A stretch of DNA of 64,000 nt from the NCBI GenBank assembly GCA_963752745.1, contig CAVWAK010000010.1:1-64000 (forward strand), written 5' to 3'. Position numbers and translations under genes: made by a program. Below the pieces are notes generated by a model. It was not told the origin of the DNA. It searched no databases and saw only the letters and a list, made by a program, of their open reading frames with translations. Below are positions 7,915 to 17,338 of the stretch, piece by piece; the first letter of the stretch is position 1, and each line of letters opens with the position of its first letter. The DNA comes from Thiogranum sp963752745. GTDB taxonomy: Bacteria; Pseudomonadota; Gammaproteobacteria; DSM-19610.

Positions 7915-9378
7915 ATGGGGGAAAGTCAGGTGCCAATGAGTGAACCCAAGGTGCTCATAATCGAGGCAGATGCCGCGCGCGGCCATGAGCTCGAGTCGGT
8001 ATTGCGCTTCATCAACCATGAGCCGGTACTTACTACCGACTGCGGCAACTGGAACGCCAGTATCGATGATGTTCGGGATATTCTGGCCGTTCTGGTGGGC
8101 TCATGCAAAAGTGACAATGCGCTGCAGAAACTTCTCAAGGAAGTACACGATCTTGATGAGCACCTGCCTATTTTCCTGCTATCAGAAAAGAACAAAGAAC
8201 TTACGGTAGCTATTGAACCCAGTTCCTGCATTCTCGGCCGGGTGGAATTCCCGGTGCACTACACTCAGTTAACCAGCGCGCTGCACCAGGCCGAAGTTTA
8301 TCGTGAAACCCAGGCCGATGGCGCCAATCAGCGTCCGGTTGACCTGTTCCGCAGCCTCGTGGGTACCAGCCGCGCCGTGCAGACGGTACGCAAGATGATT
8401 CAGCAGGTGGCCAATTCCGATGCCAATGTGCTGATCCTGGGTGAATCAGGTACTGGTAAGGAAGTGGTTGCGCGAAATCTCCACTATTACTCCAACCGGC
8501 GCGACAAGGCTTTCGTCCCGGTTAATTGCGGCGCTATTCCCGGGGATCTGCTCGAATCCGAACTCTTTGGGCATGAGAAGGGTGCCTTTACCGGGGCTAT
8601 CAGTGCCCGCCAGGGACGTTTTGAGCTGGCTGAAAACGGCACGCTGTTCCTCGACGAAATCGGTGATATGAGTTTGAATATGCAGGTTAAGCTGCTGCGT
8701 GTTCTGCAGGAGCGCACCTTCGAGCGCGTAGGCAGCAACAAAAGTATCGTGGCGGATGTGCGGATTATCGCCGCTACCCACCGCAATCTTGAAGAAGCTA
8801 TAACCGAAGGCAAATTCCGTGAAGATCTGTTTTATCGCCTCAATGTGTTCCCCATTGAGATGCCTCCGCTACGCGATCGTGTTGAAGATACCCCTTTGCT
8901 GATCAATGAGTTAATTCGCCGCATTGAACACGAAAAACGGGGTTCGGTGCGTTTTACCCAGGGTGCGATTCTTGCGCTTTGCCAGTACAACTGGCCGGGT
9001 AATGTACGCGAGCTGGCAAACGTGGTTGAACGGATGGCGATTCTGTATCCCTTTGGTGTGGTCGATGTTGGCGACCTGCCAGAAAAATTCCAGACCGACA
9101 CCATCACACCGGAATCGACCAGTTTCAGCGAGGAGATGCTTAGCAGCGTCCAGCCAATGCAGTATCAGATGGATGCTGAACCACGTCTGCCGCGTGGTGG
9201 ACTGGATCTCAAGGAGCACCTGAGTAGCCTGGAAGTGGGTTTCATCAAGCAGGCACTCGACGACGCCAACGGCGTTGTCGCTCAGGCAGCCAAGCGTCTC
9301 GGTATGCGTCGTACAACGCTGGTAGAAAAACTGCGTAAATACGGTTTGCATCGCTCGGATAGTGCGCCGGGAGTTTGA
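7915..9378 (+). CDS. fleQ: FleQ, sigma54-dependent flagellar master regulator
   Basis: Top-level activator of polar flagellar genes with RpoN and, in Pseudomonas, a c-di-GMP-responsive switch. The 487-residue protein has a degenerate receiver (residues 1-125) lacking the phospho-acceptor Asp. The linker carries LFRSLVG (144-150), the arginine motif used for c-di-GMP binding in FleQ. The AAA+ domain has Walker A GESGTGKE (176-183) and the sigma54-contacting GAFTGA (223-228). A Fis-type helix-turn-helix closes the protein (AAKRLGMRRTTLVEKL). The ATG at 7915 has AGGA nine bases upstream; the ATG at 7936 is an alternative. The likely targets fliS and fleS both have sigma54 promoters in this window. 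Confidence 0.93.
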   Translation: MGESQVPMSEPKVLIIEADAARGHELESVLRFINHEPVLTTDCGNWNASIDDVRDILAVLVGSCKSDNALQKLLKEVHDLDEHLPIFLLSEKNKELTVAIEPSSCILGRVEFPVHYTQLTSALHQAEVYRETQADGANQRPVDLFRSLVGTSRAVQTVRKMIQQVANSDANVLILGESGTGKEVVARNLHYYSNRRDKAFVPVNCGAIPGDLLESELFGHEKGAFTGAISARQGRFELAENGTLFLDEIGDMSLNMQVKLLRVLQERTFERVGSNKSIVADVRIIAATHRNLEEAITEGKFREDLFYRLNVFPIEMPPLRDRVEDTPLLINELIRRIEHEKRGSVRFTQGAILALCQYNWPGNVRELANVVERMAILYPFGVVDVGDLPEKFQTDTITPESTSFSEEMLSSVQPMQYQMDAEPRLPRGGLDLKEHLSSLEVGFIKQALDDANGVVAQAAKRLGMRRTTLVEKLRKYGLHRSDSAPGV

Positions 9379-9432
9379 CGGCCGTTTTCCTTGCCAGTTA
9401 TAACCTTCTGATTAAAAATACAATTTAAATCC

Positions 9433-9447
9433 AGGCACACTCCTTGC
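9433..9447 (+). promoter_or_regulatory. Sigma54 promoter ahead of fleS
   Basis: AGGCAC at 9433-9438 and TTGC at 9444-9447 have the correct five-base spacing and differ from TGGCAC-N5-TTGC only at the first base. The site is about 58 bases upstream of the fleS ATG. The FleQ/RpoN control of fleSR known in Pseudomonas predicts a promoter exactly here. Confidence 0.75.
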
Positions 9448-9504
9448 TTTATTCAACGTGGACGTCCCCGTCCATTTTGAACAACAACAGGAGTAGGCCG
9501 GTAG

Positions 9505-10437
9505 ATGAGCCAGACGGCTGCCAGCAAGCAACAGCTTCAAGACGCATTCGAACTGTTTAGTCAGGTTTCCGAAGAGTTAACCAGCTCCTATACGTCGCTG
9601 CAGCAGCAGGTCGCCACACTAAACGGCGAGCTATCGGCAGCGCGATCTGAACGCGTGGAGTTGTTGGCTGAAATACGTCGGCTGCAGCAAGAGTCTTCAC
9701 GCGGCCAACGTCTGTCCAGCATGGGCGAGATGACCGCACGCCTCGCACACCAGGTGCGGACTCCTTTATCGACAGCCCTGCTCTACGCATCCCAACTCAA
9801 GCAAACACCTCTGCCCCGGGAACAGCACGATTGTTTCGTTGATCGTTTGCTGGTCGGCTTGCGGCATCTCGATCACATGGTTAACGATATGCTGGTCTTT
9901 GCGCGTGGCGGGCAGGGTGGTGATGACCTTGTCACTGTTAACGCGTTATTGATACAGGTGAAAGCTTCTTTGCTGCCGCGCCTCGAAAGCGTAAAAGCAG
10001 AATGGAATGTAGCCTGCGACGATCTGGCCATTGCTGTAAAGGGGCATAGCGAAGTGCTCGCGAGTGTGTTGTCGAACCTGGCCAGTAATGCACTGGACGC
10101 GGGTAGTGACAGCCCGAGACTGAATTGGCAGGTAGCTGTCGAAAGTAACAGCGTCCGTATCGTTCTGGAGGATAACGGCCCAGGTGTAGACGCAAGCTTT
10201 CAGGACCAGATATTTGAACCCTTTTTTACCACGCGTACCAACGGGACCGGTCTCGGTCTTGCCGTGGTGCGCGCTGTTATTGTCGCGCACCAGGGAGAGA
10301 TTGAACTGGATGCAGACTACCAGGACGGTGCACGGTTTGTCGTTCGACTGCCGGTGTGTCGCACGCAGCAACACCTCCCCAGCGAGATGTTACAGAACCA
10401 ACAAAAGGCCACAGTTGCCAGTTCGAGGTATGTGTAA
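9505..10437 (+). CDS. fleS: FleS, sensor histidine kinase of the FleSR system
   Basis: Cytoplasmic kinase that phosphorylates FleR to switch on later flagellar operons. The 310-residue protein begins with a coiled-coil (about 1-65). It then has the HisKA phospho-acceptor motif RLAHQVRTPLST with His82 and an HATPase domain with SNLASNALDAG (N box), DNGPGVDASF (G1) and GTGLGLAVV (G2). No membrane segment is seen. It is shorter than Pseudomonas FleS, and no clear PAS domain can be recognised between coil and kinase. An AGGAG site precedes the ATG. Its stop overlaps the fleR start by one base. Confidence 0.9.
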   Translation: MSQTAASKQQLQDAFELFSQVSEELTSSYTSLQQQVATLNGELSAARSERVELLAEIRRLQQESSRGQRLSSMGEMTARLAHQVRTPLSTALLYASQLKQTPLPREQHDCFVDRLLVGLRHLDHMVNDMLVFARGGQGGDDLVTVNALLIQVKASLLPRLESVKAEWNVACDDLAIAVKGHSEVLASVLSNLASNALDAGSDSPRLNWQVAVESNSVRIVLEDNGPGVDASFQDQIFEPFFTTRTNGTGLGLAVVRAVIVAHQGEIELDADYQDGARFVVRLPVCRTQQHLPSEMLQNQQKATVASSRYV

Positions 10438-11790
10438 TGAATCAACCCACAGTACTGATAGTAGAAGATGACGCCGACCTGCGTGACGCTCTGTGCGCCA
10501 CTGTGCAGCTGGCAGGTTTCGATGTGGCAGCTGCTGAAGATGGCCAGCAGGCTCTTCAGATGCTGGATGCAGCAGGCGTTCGGACTGGTTGTCAGTGATG
10601 TGCAGATGGAGGGCATGGATGGACATGCCTTGTTGAAAAAACTGAAATGTCGCGTCCCGGAACTTCCTGTTGTACTGATGACGGCCTATGGCACGATCCA
10701 GAAAGCTGTTGATGCCATGCGTGCTGGCGCTGCCGATTACCTGGTAAAGCCCTTTGAAGCAGAAATGCTGGTGGATATGATGCGCCGTTTCCTGCCACAT
10801 TCTGACGATGATCCGGAGGTGGTCGCCGAGGATCAGGCAACCCGGAAGCTGGCCAACCTTGCCCGCCGAGTTGCAGCAACCGATGCCACAGTAATGATTA
10901 GTGGCGCCTCGGGCGCCGGTAAGGAAGTGTTTGCCCAGCTGATCCATCGGAACTCGAAACGTGCTGATGGACCTTTCGTAGCTATTAACTGCGCGGCGAT
11001 TCCGGAGAACATGCTGGAAGCATCGTTGTTTGGCTATGAGAAGGGCGCATTTACCGGTGCTTACCAGGCACGGCCGGGTAAATTCGAACAGGCCCAGCAT
11101 GGCACCCTGCTGCTTGATGAAATTTCAGAGATGGACCTCGGGTTACAAGCCAAGTTATTGCGTGTGTTACAGGAACGTGAGGTTGAACGGCTCGGCGGCA
11201 AGGAAGTGATTTCGCTGAACGTGCGCGTGCTGGCCACTACTAACCGCAACATGCGCGAGGAAGTCGCGGCCGGACGATTCCGTGAAGATCTGTTTTACCG
11301 GTTGAATGTATTTCCTCTGCATCTGTCGCCTTTACGCGAACGGCCAGCCGATATCCTGCCACTAACTGACCGATTGATTCGCAAGTACTCACCTGAGGGG
11401 CGCAGTGCTCCGCATTTGTCAAAGAATGCCCAGCAGGCACTGCTGACACATGGATGGCCGGGTAACGTGCGTGAGCTCGACAATATTATTCAGCGTGCCC
11501 TTATTTTGCTCAACGGCGATCTGATCGAAGTAGAAGATCTGTGTTTTGAGCAGGATGTCTCAATTCTGCATAGCAGCCCTGCAACAGCGGTTTCTGAAGT
11601 AGCTGCTGCAGGTGCCGGGGATGATGTCCTTGGCAGTGGCCTGAAATCGCGTGAATCCGAATTAATTCTTGATGCGCTGCGTGATCAGGGCAGCCGAAAG
11701 GCAGCAGCAGAACGCCTGGGAATCAGTCCGCGTACTTTGCGATACAAACTGGCCCGCATGCGTGAGCAGGGCATTGCCGTACCGGCCTAG
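10437..11790 (+). pseudogene. fleR: FleR, sigma54-dependent response regulator, broken by a frameshift
   Basis: FleR activates mid-to-late flagellar operons with RpoN after phosphorylation by FleS. Translation from the ATG at 10437 gives MNQPTVLIVEDDADLRDAL and the start of a receiver, but the frame hits TGA at 10596-10598. The rest of the receiver (FGLVVSDVQMEGMDG, with the phospho-acceptor Asp), an AAA+ domain with GASGAGKE and GAFTGA, and a Fis-type helix-turn-helix continue one frame over to the TAG at 11788-11790. The switch must occur near 10575, where one extra base in GCAGCAGGCG would explain it. The acidic pair and the acceptor Asp thus lie in different frames. A sequencing error is possible; no slippery heptamer is visible. 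Confidence 0.85.
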
Positions 11791-11801
11791 GGAGAACAGA
11801 T

Positions 11802-12131
11802 ATGAGTGAAATAAACGGTATCGATCAAGTGTTGTCGGAAATGAGGCGTCTTGCTGCAGCGGCACAGGCCAGTCCGGTTGTTGAGACCAGGGATGTCCAG
11901 TCGCCCGGCGAGGATTTTTCCAGCTTGTTGAAACAGTCCATTGATCAGGTTAACGACACCCAGAAAGCTGCGGCCAGCCTTTCAGGCGCCTTCAGCGCTG
12001 GTGATCCAAATGTCGATGTGACTGAAGTGATGATTGCACTGCAGAAATCCGGTGTCGCATTCCAGGCGATGACTGAGGTCAGAAACAAGCTGGTACAGGC
12101 CTACCAGGACATTATGAGCATGCCGGTTTAA
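11802..12131 (+). CDS. fliE: FliE, flagellar hook-basal body complex protein
   Basis: FliE joins the MS ring to the proximal rod and is an early exported substrate. The 109-residue product has the conserved C-terminal part: FSSLLKQSIDQVNDTQKAA and VDVTEVMIALQKSGVAFQAM, then EVRNKLVQAYQDIMSMPV. Length is normal. The ATG follows a GGAG site eleven bases after the fleR stop and starts the fliEFGHIJK run on the same strand. In Pseudomonas fliE has its own sigma54 promoter; any promoter here would have to lie inside fleR. Confidence 0.95.
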   Translation: MSEINGIDQVLSEMRRLAAAAQASPVVETRDVQSPGEDFSSLLKQSIDQVNDTQKAAASLSGAFSAGDPNVDVTEVMIALQKSGVAFQAMTEVRNKLVQAYQDIMSMPV

Positions 12132-12159
12132 AAAATCAGATAAAGAGTAGAGCAGACAA

Positions 12160-13800
12160 ATGGCAATGGTGAAAGCAGAAACAGTACAGGGGTTTCAGGG
12201 TCTACCGGCACTACGTCAGATAGGTTTAATGATCGGTCTGGCCGCCAGTGTGGCGCTTGGCGTCTCGGTGGTGCTCTGGTCGCAGAAACCAAACTACACC
12301 CTGCTGTACGCTAACCTGAGCAGCAAGGATGCAGGTCAGGTTATCGATGCACTGCAAAGTTCGGGGATCCAGTTCAAGGTTGATGAGGCTACTGGTGCAG
12401 TAATGGTTGAAAGCAGCAAATTACAGTCAGCCCGTATGGAGCTGGCCAAAGACGGTCTGCCGGAAGGTAATGCCATGGGCTTCGAAATGCTGCAGAAGGA
12501 GCAGGGATTTGGAACCAGCCAGTTTATCGAGACTGCCCGTTTTCAGCGTGCACTTGAAAATGAGTTGGCGCGTACAATTTCCGAACTGCGCAATGTTAAA
12601 AGTGCGCGTGTACACCTGGCTATACCAAAGCGTTCGGTGTTTCTGCGTGACCGATCGGAGCCGACAGCATCTGTGATGGCGGACCTTTACTCGGGTCGAA
12701 CCCTCGATGAAGAACAGATCGCCGCCATAGTACACCTGGTTTCTTCCAGCGTGCCGCATTTGAAACCCGAAAATATTACGGTTGTGGACCAACGTGGTGA
12801 ACTGCTAAGCAGCGGTGCATCTGATACGGGTATGGCACAAACCTCCACGCAATTTTCCTATAATCGAAAGCTGGAACAGAATTATGCAGACCGGGTCCGC
12901 CAATTGCTGGAGCCTATAGTTGGTTCTGGCAGAGTACGTGCCAGCATCAATGCGGACCTTGACTTTACTGTCACCGAACGGACTCAGGAGACCTTTAACC
13001 CTGATCTTCCGTCGCTGCGCAGTGAGCAGGTCAGCGAGGATAGCTCGCAGAATTCAGCGGGCGCATCCGGTATTCCCGGGGCCCTGAGTAACCAGCCTCC
13101 GGAAGCCGCCGAGTTGCAGGCGCCCGGTACAGCGGCTGGCGTTGACGGAGAAGCGGCGAGCACGCCGCGCAACAGCAGCAAGCGTAGCGTACGTAACTAC
13201 GAACTGGATAAAACTGTAAGCCATACCAAGCTGGCGACGGGCACTATTCGCCGGTTATCGATTGCTGTTGTTATCGACAACAGGCAGGAGCTCGACGAGA
13301 ATGATGAGCTTGTCAACAAACCCTGGACTCCAGACGAACTTGAGCGATTTAATACACTTGTCAAGGAGGCGGTTGGCTTTAATGGTGCGCGCGGGGATAC
13401 CGTCAACATAATCAACTCGTCCTTTATACCGTTGCCTGAAGCCGAGGCAGTGCCTGAACCCTCCATGTTGGAACAGCCCTGGGTATGGAACGTTGGCAAG
13501 CAGGCTGTGGGTGCCATCGGTGTACTAATCCTGATCTTTGGTGTGTTGAAACCCATTCTGCGCAGCCTTGCGGAGAAAGGTGGTCATAGCAATGCCATGG
13601 TTCCGGCGGTAGCCGGTGCGCAGGGTGGTGCAGGTTCCGAGGATCAGCTCAGTCTTTCCGGAGCTGGTTCACAGCAGGCCCAGCTCGAAGGGCCGAAAGT
13701 CGGTTATGAACAAAATCTGGAGACAGCCAAGGGCGTCGTGAGTGAAGATCCCAAGCGTGTTGCACAGGTTGTCAAAAACTGGGTAGGCGAAGATGGCTGA
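12160..13800 (+). CDS. fliF: FliF, flagellar MS-ring protein
   Basis: Integral membrane protein that forms the MS ring, the platform for rotor and export gate. It has 546 residues. The first membrane helix is at about 23-44 (IGLMIGLAASVALGVSVVLW), followed by periplasmic ring-building motifs (YTLLYANLSSKDAGQVIDAL). A variable acidic and Ser-rich insert lies near 280-345. The second membrane helix is near 450-470 (AVGAIGVLILIFGVLKPIL). The C-terminal FliG-binding tail is EDPKRVAQVVKNWVGEDG. The stop overlaps the fliG start by eight bases. Confidence 0.96.
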   Translation: MAMVKAETVQGFQGLPALRQIGLMIGLAASVALGVSVVLWSQKPNYTLLYANLSSKDAGQVIDALQSSGIQFKVDEATGAVMVESSKLQSARMELAKDGLPEGNAMGFEMLQKEQGFGTSQFIETARFQRALENELARTISELRNVKSARVHLAIPKRSVFLRDRSEPTASVMADLYSGRTLDEEQIAAIVHLVSSSVPHLKPENITVVDQRGELLSSGASDTGMAQTSTQFSYNRKLEQNYADRVRQLLEPIVGSGRVRASINADLDFTVTERTQETFNPDLPSLRSEQVSEDSSQNSAGASGIPGALSNQPPEAAELQAPGTAAGVDGEAASTPRNSSKRSVRNYELDKTVSHTKLATGTIRRLSIAVVIDNRQELDENDELVNKPWTPDELERFNTLVKEAVGFNGARGDTVNIINSSFIPLPEAEAVPEPSMLEQPWVWNVGKQAVGAIGVLILIFGVLKPILRSLAEKGGHSNAMVPAVAGAQGGAGSEDQLSLSGAGSQQAQLEGPKVGYEQNLETAKGVVSEDPKRVAQVVKNWVGEDG

Positions 13801-14797
13801 CGCAAAACTTAATGGTACTGACCGCGCGGCTGTATTGCTGCTGACTCTCGGCGAGGCAAGTGCTGCCGAGGTGCTTAAGCACATGGGCCCGAAAGAGGTT
13901 CAGAAAGTCGGCTCGGCAATGGCGACCATGACCAATGTGGGCCGCGAACAGGTTAGCGAGGTGCTGTCGAATTTTTCAGAGACTGTAGAGGAGCAGACTG
14001 CACTCGGTGTAGGGGCAGAAGATTATATTCGTACGGTAATGGTTGAAGCGCTCGGCGAAGACAAGGCTAAAGGCCTTATGGATCGCATCCTGCTGGGTAG
14101 CAGTACAAAAGGCCTGGAGGCTCTTAAATGGATGGATGCGCGGGCCGTGGCTGAGCTTATACGCCTTGAGCACCCGCAGATACAGGCTATTGTATTGTCT
14201 TATCTGGATAATGATCATGCCGCCGAAGTCATCAAATTCTTCCCTGAGCGTACTCGCCATGACGTGTTGCTGCGCATAGCCACGCTGGACGGTATCCAGC
14301 CATCTGCATTGCAGGAACTGGACGAGATACTTGAGCGTCAGTTCCAGGGTAACCAGAACGTACAGTCCTCAAGTGTAGGTGGCATCAAGGCTGCCGCAGA
14401 TATTCTTAACTTTGTTGATAGTTCTCTCGAAGGCGAGATCATGGATTCCATCAAGGATGCTGATGCAGAACTTGGTCAGCAGATACAGGACCTGATGTTT
14501 GTCTTCGACAACCTTATCGATGTCGACGATCGGGGTATCCAGTCCCTGCTAAGGGAAGTCTCCTCCGATACATTGATACTTGCACTTAAGGGTGCCGATG
14601 AAGGTATGAAGGAAAAAGTCTTCGATAATATGTCCAAACGTGCTGCAGAAATGATGCGTGACGATCTGGAGAACAAGGGTCCGGTACGTCTTAGCGAAGT
14701 CGAAGGTGCACAGAAGGAAATACTGGCCATTGCCCGACGTATGTCGGAGTCTGGCGAGCTGGCACTGGGTGGCAAGGGAGCAGAGCAGTTTGTCTAA
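13793..14797 (+). CDS. fliG: FliG, flagellar motor switch protein
   Basis: FliG sits on the cytoplasmic face of the MS ring and transmits stator torque. The 334-residue protein has an N-terminal FliF-binding domain (LNGTDRAAVLLLTLGEASAA). The middle domain has the EHPQ motif in LIRLEHPQIQAIVLSYL. The C-terminal charged torque helix contains DLMFVFDNLIDVDDRGIQSL. Length matches the family. It overlaps fliF by eight bases and fliH by eight bases, so the three genes are translationally coupled. Confidence 0.96.
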   Translation: MADAKLNGTDRAAVLLLTLGEASAAEVLKHMGPKEVQKVGSAMATMTNVGREQVSEVLSNFSETVEEQTALGVGAEDYIRTVMVEALGEDKAKGLMDRILLGSSTKGLEALKWMDARAVAELIRLEHPQIQAIVLSYLDNDHAAEVIKFFPERTRHDVLLRIATLDGIQPSALQELDEILERQFQGNQNVQSSSVGGIKAAADILNFVDSSLEGEIMDSIKDADAELGQQIQDLMFVFDNLIDVDDRGIQSLLREVSSDTLILALKGADEGMKEKVFDNMSKRAAEMMRDDLENKGPVRLSEVEGAQKEILAIARRMSESGELALGGKGAEQFV

Positions 14798-15413
14798 GGT
14801 GATCCGCGCCGACGAAGTGACCGACTGCCAGGCATGGCATGTTCCCGAGGTTCAGTCACCTGGTAGCGCAGGAAATAAACCGATGACAGCGCGTCAGCTT
14901 GAGGAGATTCAGGAACAGGCGCGTGCAGAAGCCTTCAATCAGGGCTTGCAGGAAGGCAGGGAAGCCGGCCAGCAGGAGTTCGTTGCCCGTGTACAGATGC
15001 TCGAGAACATGCTTGGCGGTTTGGAGAAACCGTTTGAGGAGCTGGATAGCTGTGTTGAACAGCAACTCGCCCAGTTGGCGATGCTGGTTGCGCGGCAACT
15101 CGTGCGACGTGAGTTGGCGACCGAGCCCAAGCAGGTTATTGCCGTGGTGCGTGAAGCGCTGGCGGCATTGCCTGTTGCTGCACGTGATGTACGTCTTGCA
15201 CTACACCCCGAAGACGCTGTTCTGATTCGTCAGGCGCTATCGATGCAGGATGGCGACCAGTCCCTGCAGATAGTCGAGGATCCGGTGCAGAGCCCTGGAG
15301 GTTGTCGCGTATACACGGATACTTCCCAGATTGATGCCACCGTGGAGTCAAGACTTAATGCGGTGATTGCCAGGGTGCTCGGCGGACAGCGCAGTAGCGA
15401 TGACGGGGCATAG
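14790..15413 (+). CDS. fliH: FliH, flagellar export ATPase regulator
   Basis: FliH dimers bind FliI and tether the export ATPase to the C-ring. I place the start at the TTG at 14790, inside the end of fliG. It has AAGGGAG nine bases upstream and gives the FliH-like N-terminus SKVIRADEV; a GTG at 14799 is the alternative. The product of 207 residues has a glutamate/glutamine-rich coil with glycine spacing (NQGLQEGREAGQQEF) and a C-terminal domain (QLAQLAMLVARQLVRRELAT) as in FliH/V-ATPase subunit E-like proteins. fliI begins eight bases downstream. Confidence 0.88.
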   Translation: MSKVIRADEVTDCQAWHVPEVQSPGSAGNKPMTARQLEEIQEQARAEAFNQGLQEGREAGQQEFVARVQMLENMLGGLEKPFEELDSCVEQQLAQLAMLVARQLVRRELATEPKQVIAVVREALAALPVAARDVRLALHPEDAVLIRQALSMQDGDQSLQIVEDPVQSPGGCRVYTDTSQIDATVESRLNAVIARVLGGQRSSDDGA

Positions 15414-15421
15414 GCTGGCTG

Positions 15422-16786
15422 ATGTTAAATACGCAGCGCAGTGCAATCTGGTCAGGACGTCTGGCGCCCTATCTTCAGCGGGCTGAGGAGCCATCACCGC
15501 TGGTGGTGGCTGGCAAGCTGACCCGAATGGTTGGATTGACGCTGGAAGCAATCGGTTGTCAGGCATCCATCGGAGGTCGTTGCCTGATCGAAACCAGCCA
15601 GGGTCAATCTATTGAAGCCGAAGTCGTCGGATTTCACGACGACAAGATATATTTGATGCCAATTGGTGAGTTGCACGGGCTGGGCCCGGGTGCACGTGTT
15701 ATTCCCACCAACGATGTGTGCGAAGTGCCCGTGGGAGACCATCTACTGGGACGTGTGCTCGACGGCGCCGGACATGCGCTGGATGACAAGGGTCCGTTAA
15801 ACGCTGAACAACATGTGCCTCTAACCGGTCGTGCCATTAACCCGCTGTCGCGGGAGCCTATCCGTGAACCACTGGATGTTGGTGTAGGAGCGATCAATGC
15901 CCTGTTAAGTGTCGGGCGTGGTCAGCGAATGGGTTTGTTTGCAGGTAGTGGTGTCGGCAAGAGTGTGTTGCTTGGCATGATGACACGCTATACCAATGCC
16001 GATGTCATTGTTGTTGGGCTGATTGGTGAACGTGGCCGCGAAGTAAAAGAATTTGTGCAGAACATCCTCGGAGAAGAAGGCCTGGCACGTTCCGTCGTTG
16101 TTGCTACCCCGGCTGACAATTCACCATTGATGCGAATGCACGGTGCCATGCTCGCTACTCGTGTTGCGGAGCATTTTCGCGACCAGGGCAAGCAGGTTCT
16201 GTTGCTAATGGATTCCCTGACACGTTTTGCCCAGGCACAACGTGAAGTCGCGCTGGCAATTGGTGAACCACCGGCGACCAAGGGTTACCCACCATCGGTA
16301 TTCGCCAAACTTCCGCAGTTGGTGGAGCGTGCCGGCACCGGCGACCGTGGTGGTTCGATTACAGCTTTTTATACAGTGCTGGCAGAAGGTGACGACCACA
16401 ATGACCCTATCGCCGACGCAGCGCGTGCCATTCTCGATGGGCACGTGGTGCTGTCGCGGGAATTGGCCGAAGCCGGTCACTACCCCGCTATCGATATCGA
16501 GGCGTCAATCAGTCGTGTCATGGTCGACGTTGTCGCACCGGAGCACGAGCAGGTGGCACGCCGCTTTAAACAGATTTACTCCACTTATCGCCAGAACAAG
16601 GACCTGATCAATGTTGGTGCCTATCAGGCGGGTAGTGATCCGCAGATCGACGAGGCCATCGTCATGTATCCACAGTTAACCGGCTTCCTGAAGCAGAATA
16701 TGCGCGAACAGGTTACCTGGAATGACAGTCTTGCCGGGTTGGTGGGAGCACTGGGTGGAACCATCCCGGAGCCGGGATCGGCCTAA
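15422..16786 (+). CDS. fliI: FliI, flagellum-specific ATP synthase/export ATPase
   Basis: Hexameric ATPase of the flagellar type III export apparatus, related to F1-beta. The 454-residue protein has the Walker A motif GLFAGSGVGKSVLL (about residues 175-188). Also visible are the Walker B context VLLLMDSLTRFAQAQRE and the family stretch PPATKGYPPSVFAKLPQLVE. All catalytic signatures appear intact. The ATG at 15422 follows the fliH stop by eight bases. Confidence 0.96.
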   Translation: MLNTQRSAIWSGRLAPYLQRAEEPSPLVVAGKLTRMVGLTLEAIGCQASIGGRCLIETSQGQSIEAEVVGFHDDKIYLMPIGELHGLGPGARVIPTNDVCEVPVGDHLLGRVLDGAGHALDDKGPLNAEQHVPLTGRAINPLSREPIREPLDVGVGAINALLSVGRGQRMGLFAGSGVGKSVLLGMMTRYTNADVIVVGLIGERGREVKEFVQNILGEEGLARSVVVATPADNSPLMRMHGAMLATRVAEHFRDQGKQVLLLMDSLTRFAQAQREVALAIGEPPATKGYPPSVFAKLPQLVERAGTGDRGGSITAFYTVLAEGDDHNDPIADAARAILDGHVVLSRELAEAGHYPAIDIEASISRVMVDVVAPEHEQVARRFKQIYSTYRQNKDLINVGAYQAGSDPQIDEAIVMYPQLTGFLKQNMREQVTWNDSLAGLVGALGGTIPEPGSA

Positions 16787-16832
16787 CGCCGGAGCGGATG
16801 CGGCCGACAACAGTTAATAGAGAGAGTATGTA

Positions 16833-17276
16833 GTGCAGACCATGACCAGATCCAAACGCATGCAACCGGTTCAACATGTCGCTCAGGGGCGTGAACAGGA
16901 TGCGATGCATAAACTTGGCCAGAGCCAGCAGTTTCTGGACGCCCAGAAGGCCAAACTCGAGGAGTTGCGTGCCTACCGTGACCAGTATGCGAATGACTTC
17001 GCAGTGAGCGGAGAAAATGGCGTTAGTGCTACGCGTGTGCAGGACTATAGAATCTTTCTGGGCAGGCTCGGCGAGGCGGTTCGCCAGCAGGAGGCGTTAA
17101 TTGCCCAGTGTGAAGCCCAGCACGAGCAGACGCGTCAGCAGTGGGTCGCCAGCCGCAGTCACAGCCAGGTTATCGGTAAGGTTATTCAGCGCTACCAGGC
17201 CGAGGAGGTTGTCGTCGAGGAGCGTCGCGAACAGCAGGAACAGGACGAACGCTCCCAGCGTACGCCAAAAAAGTAA
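16833..17276 (+). CDS. fliJ: FliJ, flagellar export chaperone
   Basis: Coiled-coil stalk protein of the export ATPase, analogous to F1-gamma; it promotes FliI hexamer function and escorts substrates. The 147-residue product is almost wholly helical and Gln/Glu/Arg-rich (LGRLGEAVRQQEALIAQCEA). The N-terminal segment MQPVQHVAQGREQDAMHKLG matches the family. I keep the GTG at 16833, which has GAGAG nine bases upstream; the ATG at 16842 is possible but has no visible ribosome site. It lies between fliI and fliK as usual. Confidence 0.87.
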   Translation: MQTMTRSKRMQPVQHVAQGREQDAMHKLGQSQQFLDAQKAKLEELRAYRDQYANDFAVSGENGVSATRVQDYRIFLGRLGEAVRQQEALIAQCEAQHEQTRQQWVASRSHSQVIGKVIQRYQAEEVVVEERREQQEQDERSQRTPKK

Positions 17277-17338
17277 ATCTGGCACAGCCATTGCTCTAAC
17301 ACCTTGTAAGCGAATTCATTCAACGCAGGAGTTAGAGG

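Noticed and set aside
10390..11790. Long minus-strand open frames across fleR
   Set aside because: The plus strand carries clear receiver, AAA+ and helix-turn-helix sequence; the reverse frames are shadows.
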